Origin: Zavarzinella sp.
GTDB taxonomy: Bacteria > Planctomycetota > Planctomycetia > Gemmatales > Gemmataceae
DNA length: 64,000 nt
Reading direction: 5' to 3'
NCBI GenBank assembly: GCA_041399155.1
Contig: JAWKTI010000007.1
Location: forward strand, 124,001-188,000
How positions within the stretch are numbered: position 1 is the first letter of the stretch; every line of letters starts with the position of its first letter. Positions 35,534-42,398 of the stretch are shown here, one piece after another. Made by a program: the position numbers and the translations under genes. Under the pieces are notes generated by a model. It had not been told where the DNA came from. It did not search any database and saw nothing but the letters and a program-made list of their open reading frames with translations.

Positions 35534-36202
35534 TCATTGCTCCTGAATAGGGTCAGACCCTGTTCGATTCGGGTATAGGGTGGAACTCCAGATCCGTATC
35601 ATCGTTTCGAGGACAGGTCTGGGTTCTGCCTGTGGGCGGCGACCAAAGCTCTGGATGACAAGGGCTGCGTCCATCCGGTTAAGTGCAACAGCTACTGGAT
35701 GTGGGTCAAACATTGGTATCAGCCCAGCATCCTGATGTTGTTTAATTCGCGCGGCAACAATGTCATCGAATCCTGAGAGAAAATTAGACCATGACTTCTC
35801 AAGACGTTCGTCGGATGGTGCCGCGTCCGAAACTGCACGCACGATAGGTCCTCGTTCGTAACAAACCTGGACCAGGGCCCCAAGAGATACTTTGAGGAGC
35901 GGCAAAGGATCGCCTTCACCGTGGAACCATGGTGCAGAAACTTCCAGGATGTCATGCCCTAAGCCACGTAACAATACTTCCATCAAATCGTGCAGATCGT
36001 TGAAGTATTGGTAAAACGCTGAGCGACTAATTCCGGTCCGCGACGTAATGGAAGCAACAGTCATGTCACGGAAAGGGTGATCCCAGACAAATTCCAGTGC
36101 AGCCTCAAGAATTGCAGTCCTGGTTTTCTCAGATTTCCTTGGTAATGAAGCCGGTTGAGTAACGGAGGTAGCAAATCGTTTCAGTGGCAAATTTTCTGAC
36201 AT
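35534..36202 (-). CDS. TetR/AcrR-family transcriptional regulator
   Basis: 222 residues from ATG 36202 (MSENLPLKRF); upstream starts at 36223 (ATG) and 36238 (TTG) are possible. N-terminal HTH: EKTRTAILEAALEFVWDHPF, MTVASITSRTGISRSAFYQY and FNDLHDLMEVLL. The C-terminal half resembles EthR-type ligand domains (APWFHGEGDPLPLLKVSLGA). It probably represses itself and perhaps the divergent hydroxylase gene or the DUF1254 gene, through the palindrome at 36216-36232. Confidence 0.85.
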   Translation of the reverse strand: MSENLPLKRFATSVTQPASLPRKSEKTRTAILEAALEFVWDHPFRDMTVASITSRTGISRSAFYQYFNDLHDLMEVLLRGLGHDILEVSAPWFHGEGDPLPLLKVSLGALVQVCYERGPIVRAVSDAAPSDERLEKSWSNFLSGFDDIVAARIKQHQDAGLIPMFDPHPVAVALNRMDAALVIQSFGRRPQAEPRPVLETMIRIWSSTLYPNRTGSDPIQEQ

Positions 36203-36215
36203 AACGTTAGTTATT

Positions 36216-36232
36216 ACTGACATTGCGTCAGT
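36216..36232. promoter_or_regulatory. probable TetR operator
   Basis: ACTGAC-ATTGC-GTCAGT, a perfect 6-bp inverted repeat with a 5-base spacer, beside the TetR gene start and between divergent genes. A second symmetric motif, ATAACGTTAGTTAT (36201-36214), adjoins it. Confidence 0.5.
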
Positions 36233-36370
36233 TGGCAATGGTAAAAGTTGTTTAGAGGTGCAAATTTCATTGGTTACATGGATCCAAGGTACGTGCTACC
36301 AACAAAGTGTGCTATTGTGTTCGGCAGCCTGGCTGTGCACGTGGAGGATTCAGAAAATGACCCGAGGATC

Positions 36371-36958
36371 ATGCCTGATCGGTTGAAACTGCCTTTTACT
36401 TTTGATACCCACCTGCTATCAGAAGACCTTGATCAACTTGGCCAGCAGTGGACTCAGCATTACAATCGAGAAAACTATTCAGGTAGCTGGCAGGCAATTC
36501 CACTACGGTCCCCTTGTGGTGAAACCGATGCATCCCGCATGATTCAAGCAGACCCCACTCAAAAAATATTTGTCGATACCACCTGCCTGCAAAACACCCT
36601 CTATTTTCAACAAGTTCTTTCCAGTTTCGAAAGCACGATATTTGCAGCACGTTTGATGCGTCTCACTGCAGGATCTGTGATTAAGGAACATACGGACGAT
36701 GGCTTGCGTTTCGAAGATGGAGTGGTACGCATTCACATACCAATTCGAACCAACTCTGAAGTGGACTTCTTTCTCAATGGTTCGCGTGTAGAGATGATGC
36801 CAGGAAACTGTTGGTACTTACGACTGTCCGACCCTCATCAAGTCAGAAACCGTGGGAAAACCGATCGCATTCATCTTGTCATCGATATGAAGGTGAACGG
36901 ATGGCTGACGAAATTGTTTCGGGCGGCAAAAAACAGTCGAAATAGCAACGGCACGTAA
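36371..36958 (+). CDS. aspartyl/asparaginyl beta-hydroxylase-like dioxygenase
   Basis: 195 residues from ATG 36371 (MPDRLKLPFTF), where homology begins; the frame continues 41 codons up. Double-stranded beta-helix of the Asp_Arg_Hydrox family: RLTAGSVIKEHTDDGLRFED (iron His and Asp), VVRIHIPIRTNSEVDFFLNG, MPGNCWYLRLSDPHQVRNRG and DRIHLVIDM (second His and 2-oxoglutarate Arg). Members hydroxylate Asp/Asn side chains or small lipids and peptides using Fe(II) and 2-oxoglutarate. Divergent from the TetR gene. Confidence 0.82.
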   Translation: MPDRLKLPFTFDTHLLSEDLDQLGQQWTQHYNRENYSGSWQAIPLRSPCGETDASRMIQADPTQKIFVDTTCLQNTLYFQQVLSSFESTIFAARLMRLTAGSVIKEHTDDGLRFEDGVVRIHIPIRTNSEVDFFLNGSRVEMMPGNCWYLRLSDPHQVRNRGKTDRIHLVIDMKVNGWLTKLFRAAKNSRNSNGT

Positions 36959-37009
36959 AAGCCTCTCAGAATGTTTCGGACTTAGGGTGAGCGGTAAACC
37001 AATCAAACG

Positions 37010-37054
37010 GAAATCGTCAACTCACTGGCAATCAATAAATGAGGAAATGGTGAG
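37010..37054 (+). repeat. gene-tail repeat, right copy (partner 33717-33761)
   Basis: Encodes EIVNSLAINK and a TGA stop without the rest of the gene. With the left copy it brackets DUF1254, TetR and hydroxylase genes (33762-37009). Confidence 0.7.
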
Positions 37055-37091
37055 CAGTGAAGAGGGCTGGGAATCCCAAGTTCCTTGCTTC

Positions 37092-37136
37092 CTTCAGGCA
37101 CGAAGTGCCGTCTAGGCCAAGCCCAGTCCGTGAGGG
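37092..37136. repeat. outer arm of nested inverted repeat (partner 38822-38868)
   Basis: CTTCAGGCACGAAGTGCCGT followed by CTAGGCCAAGCCCAGTCCGT and GAGGG. The inverted copy at 38822-38868 differs at a few positions only. It contains its own small palindrome GGCACGAAGTGCC. The IS4-type element is inserted at its right end. Confidence 0.75.
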
Positions 37137-38649
37137 CCATTGGTGTGAAGGTCTTGAACTGCTGGGAGGATTTGGCTAAGTTCTTTAAGAGTAAGGTTTT
37201 ATGTTTTGTCAAGGATTGACAGATGACTTCAAATTCATTCGCTTCAGAGGCTTTATCACGCCTACCTTTAGCCGAAGCCGCTTTCCTCATGCTTGATGAC
37301 ATTTTCCAAAATAATACGCTTGAAGCGATCTATCAATCAAATCGTGGACGCACCTACACTCGTATTTTGACATTCTCTTCATTTTTCCAATTGTTGCGAG
37401 ATTCACTGATTTCTCCCGATCACTCTGCCAGGGCTCGTCTGATCGATGCATCTGAAAACGGTGAATTGCCTACATCGCTCAAAGCGTTTTATGACAAATT
37501 AGCGCATATGCCGCCAGAGGTTGGGGCGGGGCTCCTTTCGCATTCCTATCGGGCTATTTCAAAGCTTTTGCCAAGAAAAATGACTTCTAAATTACCAAAA
37601 TCTCTTTGCAAACTTACTGTTGTCGCCGTTGATGGCAAAGTAATTAAGCATACGATGCGGCGCCTTCTTCCTTTAAGAATAAGCAAGCAAAATGCATCAA
37701 AATTGCTTGGAGGAAAGCACTTGTTGCAGTGAATCTGAGTACTGGTCTGGTAATGGAAATGGCTTCGGAATTGGATGGAGAAGCAAGTGAAACACGCTTG
37801 TTAGCTCCACTTTTGCAACAGCTGAAAGACCATTGCGGCGAGAAATTAATTGTGGCGGATCGATGCTATGGTTTCTACAAGCATATTGCAATGATCAAGG
37901 ATGACGGGTGCCATTTTGTTTTACGAGTTGCAAGCATTACCCAATTTATTCAAGATCCGGAAAAACCAGCGAGAATTGGCAAAGACCGATATGGCCGAAA
38001 ACTTATCGAAGAACATGGCTGGATCACAAGTCAAAAGAATACGAAATTGATCGCAGTACGCCGACTGAGCATTATCCGCGATAAAGTGCAGATACAACTA
38101 CTAACAGACCTGACCGATTCGAAACGATACCCTGCAGACGACATCGCAGAGATATATCGCTATCGTTGGGATATTGAGCGTGTATACGCGACGATTACAA
38201 AAGTGTTTCAGTTGCGTCACTTGATAGGTACCAGTCCAGAGGCTGGTTTAATACAAGCATCGCTTTGCCTCATTTTATTTAACATTACAGAAGCAATCAA
38301 ATGGCATATTTCGGTCGGAAACGGAAAGAAAATAGATGAAGTATCTGGCGAAATGCTCTGGCGAGATATCCGAGATGAGGTGATGGCCGCAACGCGATTG
38401 CTTCGAACGCGCGATGTGCAGATGCTGCTTCAAGGGATCAAACAAGAAGTGGGGATATTAGAAAGACTAACTGAATTATTGGGCAATCTGTGGAAAAAGA
38501 AGTGGGCAAAAAGCAAAGTAGGGCGTACAGATCCTACAAAAATTCCAAATCCAAAACCCCAAAAACTGAAACAGACAACTTGCCACGATTCAGTCTTTAG
38601 GGTGATGAAGCGAGCAAAAAAATGATGTCCAAGACCTTCACATCAATGG
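37137..38649 (+). mobile_element. IS4-family insertion sequence
   Basis: 1513 bp. Terminal inverted repeats of about 20 bp: left CCATTGGTGTGAAGGTCTTG, right its inverse with one change (CCATTGATGTG...). It is flanked by a 10-bp direct target duplication TCCGTGAGGG (37127-37136 and 38650-38659), a length usual for IS4 relatives. It encodes a DDE transposase split over two frames. It landed in the stem of a nested inverted repeat. Confidence 0.9.
37223..38625 (+). CDS. IS4-family transposase in two overlapping frames
   Basis: First frame 37223-37732, second 37729-38625 (-1 relative). Joined at about 37710-37725 they give a continuous IS4 transposase: LTVVAVDGKVIKH (first Asp), LLGGKHLLQ shifting to VNLSTGLVMEM, LIVADRCYGFYKH (second Asp), and YRYRWDIERVYATI (the Y-x2-RW-x-IE Glu). 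All three DDE residues are present. The shift lies near GGAAAGCAC, where one base would restore the frame. It is either a programmed -1 frameshift or a one-base deletion that inactivates the copy. Confidence 0.85.
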
Positions 38650-38868
38650 TCCGTGAGGGCTGGGTACAAGATGCTCCCAATGTTGAAGGCCTGTAAGGCC
38701 GTCTCATTTCGCTGTTTTTCTTGAAAACAAGTATTTGTAGGGCGAACTTAGGCATGGGATAGTTGTTGATGTATTCTTTAGATGGCCTTACAGGCCTGAA
38801 TTGATGATGTATTGATTTCCCGGCCCTCACGGACCGGGCTAGGCCTAGACGGCACTTTGTGCCTGAAG
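38650..38868. repeat. right part of nested inverted-repeat element
   Basis: Inner arms AAGGCCTGTAAGGCCGTCT (about 38685-38703) and AGATGGCCTTACAGGCCT (about 38778-38795), then the outer arm 38822-38868 inverse to 37092-37136. Without the IS the element is about 260 bp and would fold into a long two-tier cruciform. It ends one base after the stop of the HEAT-repeat gene and may work as its terminator. Confidence 0.65.
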
Positions 38869-38869
38869 C

Positions 38870-40060
38870 CTATTTCTTCATCACCGGTTTTTCCTTCTCT
38901 TCTTTCAAATACTTAATCGCTTCTTCGGCTGCTTTTTTCACATTCTCATCAGAATGCTTCGTCAGTGGCTCCAGGCCACGCAGCACGGTGGGTTTCAACG
39001 ACTTCATTGTGGTGGCGGCACCGATGGCAGCAATAATCACCTGGGGCTTCTCCTGGGCATCACTCATCACCGCAATCAAGTCCTGCAGCCGGGCTTTGGC
39101 ATCTTCACCCAGATAGGCCAGTGCGGAGCAGGCTTCCACACGCAGTTCGACATCGTCCGCCACGGCCAGGTTTTTGGAAATCGCCAGTAGACGAGTGGGG
39201 GCCATTTTGGCACCATCCGGATCGTATTTAATCAGAAACACATCAGCCCAGATGCGTATCGCCATCGAGCGATCCTGTTGGGAAACACGCCCCAGGATAT
39301 CGCGACTGTCTTTCAGGTAGATCACCGGCACCGGCCCAATGGTCAACAGAGAATTAATTGCCTGACGACGCACTGGTTCACAGCCATCATCACGAAGTGA
39401 ATACAAAATCGCCTGTACGGCACGTGCATCAACTTCAATCGGTGCCGCACCTTTTTTCAAATCTTCTTCTGAAGGCTGCCACCCCTGACCCACCTGACCG
39501 AGTGCGAAAACCGCATTCCTCCGGACCTGCCACGATTGCAGATCTTTGGTTCTGGCGATCAGTTGTGTCATTAGTTTCCGTGCTTCCGGGTGGGGGCCCA
39601 TCGCGGCCAGCGTCGATACCCCTTCATAACGGAGATGCACTGAAGATGGAGAATTCAGAAAGTTGCGTTCAACGACCCCCATGCCTGTCTTGGTTTGCTG
39701 GACAGTTTTGAAACCAAACAGGGGTACCAGGGCCAGTGCGGCAATCCGCACGTTGAAATCAGGATCGACTGTCATTGTCTGGATGATCTGGGGGCCTAAT
39801 TTGTCCGATTCCCCAGCTTTCGGGCCAAACTGTGGGATCATGAAGCAGGCACGCTCGCGTGCCGAGGGATCTCGCTGTAGGCCGGCATTCATTTCGGCAA
39901 TCCACTGGTCGACAGTTTTGCCTTCAATAATACTGGGCCACTCGTCCTTCTTTTCTTCTTTCTTCGGAGGCACCTTCGGATCGGCACCCTGTGCCAACAG
40001 TTTCTGGGTACCACAACCATACAAAAGCAGTCCTGCAATCAGTAAACGAAACACCGGCAT
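38870..40060 (-). CDS. secreted HEAT-repeat protein
   Basis: 396 residues from ATG 40060 (GGGAGG upstream). Signal peptide MPVFRLLIAGLLLYGCGTQK, possibly a lipoprotein at Cys16. A Lys/Glu/Pro linker, then a chain of HEAT-type helix pairs, for example NVRIAALALVPLFG, LRYEGVSTLAAMGPHPEARK, RRNAVFALGQVG, VRRQAINSLLTIGP, LRVEACSALAYLGEDAKARL and VKKAAEEAIKYL. Likely a periplasmic scaffold; no partner gene visible. Confidence 0.8.
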   Translation of the reverse strand: MPVFRLLIAGLLLYGCGTQKLLAQGADPKVPPKKEEKKDEWPSIIEGKTVDQWIAEMNAGLQRDPSARERACFMIPQFGPKAGESDKLGPQIIQTMTVDPDFNVRIAALALVPLFGFKTVQQTKTGMGVVERNFLNSPSSVHLRYEGVSTLAAMGPHPEARKLMTQLIARTKDLQSWQVRRNAVFALGQVGQGWQPSEEDLKKGAAPIEVDARAVQAILYSLRDDGCEPVRRQAINSLLTIGPVPVIYLKDSRDILGRVSQQDRSMAIRIWADVFLIKYDPDGAKMAPTRLLAISKNLAVADDVELRVEACSALAYLGEDAKARLQDLIAVMSDAQEKPQVIIAAIGAATTMKSLKPTVLRGLEPLTKHSDENVKKAAEEAIKYLKEEKEKPVMKK

Positions 40061-40620
40061 ACTTTTTCCTCCCAATGGTGCCTTATCATTCAGGATACCA
40101 GTAAGAACGGTGAAAACGCAACTGCAACAGGCTTCACCGTTATGGTGGAAGACGCACATGTCGGCAGTACTTGCCCTAAAATTGTCCCCCACTGCTCATA
40201 AAACGGGGAAGTCAGGAAAAAGTTTGCAGAAAAATGAAATTTTGTACAGTTTTTTGTAATTTTGTATTTTTTCTCAAGTTTTGCAGAAGTTGCCCGTTTA
40301 TTCTGTGTTGGGTAGTATGCACCCACGAATCACCAGCAGATGTGAAGGAATTTTCATGAGAATTATTTCATCAATTCGCCGTTCACTGCATCTATGGTAG
40401 CACGATGCAAAATCCTGTCTTGTTTCTTCACTTCTCAGGGATAGTTGCTGGGGGGTTAGGTTGCCGACAGCAACAAAACGAGGTCAGCACGTCTCATCTC
40501 GACTGTTCTTCGCAGTGATTTCACGAAAAAAGATTGCTCTTCGATTGGTGAAATTGTAACCTTGTTGGAAACCACCCGCGCGGTGGGCTGATCATCCAGG
40601 ATTCTAACAGGAGTTTGACC
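40061..40620. other. long intergenic region upstream of fae
   Basis: 560 bp. Contains AT-rich runs near 40225-40275, a 14-codon frame 40356-40400 (MRIISSIRRSLHLW) with AAGGAA upstream, and GAAATTGTAACCTTGTTGG at 40550-40568, nearly the same as 22364-22382. The length suggests a regulated leader for fae. No RNA family recognised. Confidence 0.4.
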
Positions 40621-41121
40621 ATGTCGGTAATGTATGTCGGCGAATCACTTGTCATTCAGGGCAGCGACCTCGCCAATGTGTCGCACATCGATTTGTTGAT
40701 TGGACCAAAAGATGGCCCCGTGGGTGTGGCTTTCGCCAACGCACTGGCCAATCAGTCGGCTGGCCATACCAACCTGCTGGCAGTGGTCACCCCGAACCTG
40801 GCCTGCAAGCCATCCACAGCCATCATCACCAAAGTAACCCTGAAAGGTTCCAAGCAGGTCATTCAGATGTTTGGCCCCGCACAAGCCGCCGTTGCACGTG
40901 CCGTGACCGACAGCGTCATCGAAGGCGTGATTCCTAAAGACAAAGCCGAAGAATGGGTGATCGTGTGCGGTGTGTTCATCTCTGGCGATGCCAATGATAA
41001 CGCCGTAATTTACAAGAACAATTACGAAGCCACCAAAGAAGCAATCGCACGGGCCTTGAAGAACCTGCCTTCCGTTGACGAAGTGATTGCTGGCAAAGAC
41101 CAAAAACACCCATTCGAGTAA
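40621..41121 (+). CDS. fae: formaldehyde-activating enzyme
   Basis: 166 residues from ATG 40621 (CAGGAGTTTGACC upstream). Fae joins formaldehyde to tetrahydromethanopterin to give methylene-H4MPT. Visible: VSHIDLLIGPKDGPVGVAFA with the catalytic His (residue 22), NALANQSAGHTNLLAVVTPN, and FGPAQAAVARAVTDSVIEGV. The next gene supplies the dehydrogenase for the product, so the pair covers the first two steps of H4MPT-linked formaldehyde oxidation known in planctomycetes and methylotrophs. Cytoplasmic. Confidence 0.93.
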   Translation: MSVMYVGESLVIQGSDLANVSHIDLLIGPKDGPVGVAFANALANQSAGHTNLLAVVTPNLACKPSTAIITKVTLKGSKQVIQMFGPAQAAVARAVTDSVIEGVIPKDKAEEWVIVCGVFISGDANDNAVIYKNNYEATKEAIARALKNLPSVDEVIAGKDQKHPFE

Positions 41122-41173
41122 TCGACTGGTGGTTTTTCCTGTCTGAATGGATCTCGCACGTACGAGTGCTCTC

Positions 41174-42055
41174 ATGTCTGAAAAACGCAAGATTCTTATC
41201 CACCTTGATACCGATATCCATGCGTCCGTGTTCGATCGCGTGGTAGCGGTGGATTCCGGAATTGATTTTCTGTTTACCCACTCCGGTGTGCGACCAGAAC
41301 ATGTGGTCCCGATGGTGCATGGTGCCATCTTCACTCGTGGGAACAAAGATCTTCATCGTACCGCCATTTTTTTGGGTGGCTCCGATGTCGCCCATGGCGA
41401 AGCTGTGCTGAAAGCCGTTCAGCAGGCAATGATCCCGAAGGCAGGGCTGCAGGTCTCGACCATGCTGGATTCCAATGGGTGCAATACCACCGCAGTGGCG
41501 GCAGTGCTGGCGGCAGAACAGCACCTGAAACTCAGCACCACCACCGCACTGGTACTGGGTGGGACAGGGCCCGTCGGCCAGCGGGTCGCACGGATTCTGG
41601 CACGACAGGGTTCTAAAGTGCTGGTGGGCTCCCGCGATCTCTCCAAAGCCCAGCAGGCGTGCGACGCTATTTTGCGGAAAGTGCCCACTGGTAAGGTAAC
41701 TGCGGTTGCGACAGCAAGTTCCAGCGATGCCCCACTGGCACTGCAACAGGCCCAGTTAGTGGTTGCTGCTGGTGCTGCTGGCGTGGTGCTGTTACCCGAA
41801 AAAATGAGAAAAGATTATAAAAATCTGAAAGTCGTGATCGATCTGAATGCCGTCCCACCGGTGGGGATAGAGGGTGTCGATCCGATGGATCGCGGCCAGG
41901 AACGGGATGGGGCGATCTGTTACGGGGCGATTGGTGTGGGCAACACAAAAATGAAAATCCACCGCCTCGCGGTCGCAAAACTCTTTGAAGCCAACAACAC
42001 CCACCTGGATGCAGAAGAAATCTACGACCTGGGCAAATCACTCGGCAAATTGTAG
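41174..42055 (+). CDS. mtdC: methylene-tetrahydromethanopterin dehydrogenase (MtdB/MtdC class)
   Basis: 293 residues from ATG 41174 (MSEKRKILIHLDTDIHAS). N-terminal domain VFDRVVAVDSGIDFLFTHSG and VVPMVHGAIFTRG; Rossmann NAD(P) motif TALVLGGTGPVGQRVARILA; VVIDLNAVPPVGIEGVDPMD and ICYGAIGVGNTKMKIHR. It oxidises methylene-H4MPT to methenyl-H4MPT. A planctomycete class named MtdC was described in the literature; I cannot tell MtdB from MtdC by eye, so the symbol is tentative. 52 bp after fae, same operon. Confidence 0.85.
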   Translation: MSEKRKILIHLDTDIHASVFDRVVAVDSGIDFLFTHSGVRPEHVVPMVHGAIFTRGNKDLHRTAIFLGGSDVAHGEAVLKAVQQAMIPKAGLQVSTMLDSNGCNTTAVAAVLAAEQHLKLSTTTALVLGGTGPVGQRVARILARQGSKVLVGSRDLSKAQQACDAILRKVPTGKVTAVATASSSDAPLALQQAQLVVAAGAAGVVLLPEKMRKDYKNLKVVIDLNAVPPVGIEGVDPMDRGQERDGAICYGAIGVGNTKMKIHRLAVAKLFEANNTHLDAEEIYDLGKSLGKL

Positions 42056-42398
42056 ATGGGTTTTCTTCTTGCCAATCCATCGTGATGATTGGCAGTCGTT
42101 CTTGGTAGAAAAACTGCATGGAGACAGAATGCGGCTAGCGATTGTGCCATGGCAAACCGCATCAGACGGCCTGACAAGCCTTATTAAATCGGCAAACTAA
42201 ACCCAGTTACCAGCGATTCAGAGGTTGAACTGCTCCGCGGCAAACAATCTGGGTAAGTGGGAGGGTCACGAGAAAAAGTAGTTCCGGTTTTCTGAAGCAG
42301 ACCGCACCATGCACACGATAAGTGGGTAAAGATGCGCCCTGTGGCACCGGCTTCCAGCCAGTGAAAAGTAAATCCAGCTCCAGGATGCTATATTCCAG
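42056..42398. other. intergenic region, nothing recognised
   Basis: 343 bp between convergent genes. Contains a GC-poor run of stops and no clear terminator; small frames are not coding-like. Confidence 0.4.

Noticed and set aside
40356..40400. 14-residue frame MRIISSIRRSLHLW before fae, with AAGGAA upstream
   Set aside because: Too short to support as a gene, and no attenuator-like hairpin was seen; kept only as a note in the intergenic entry.
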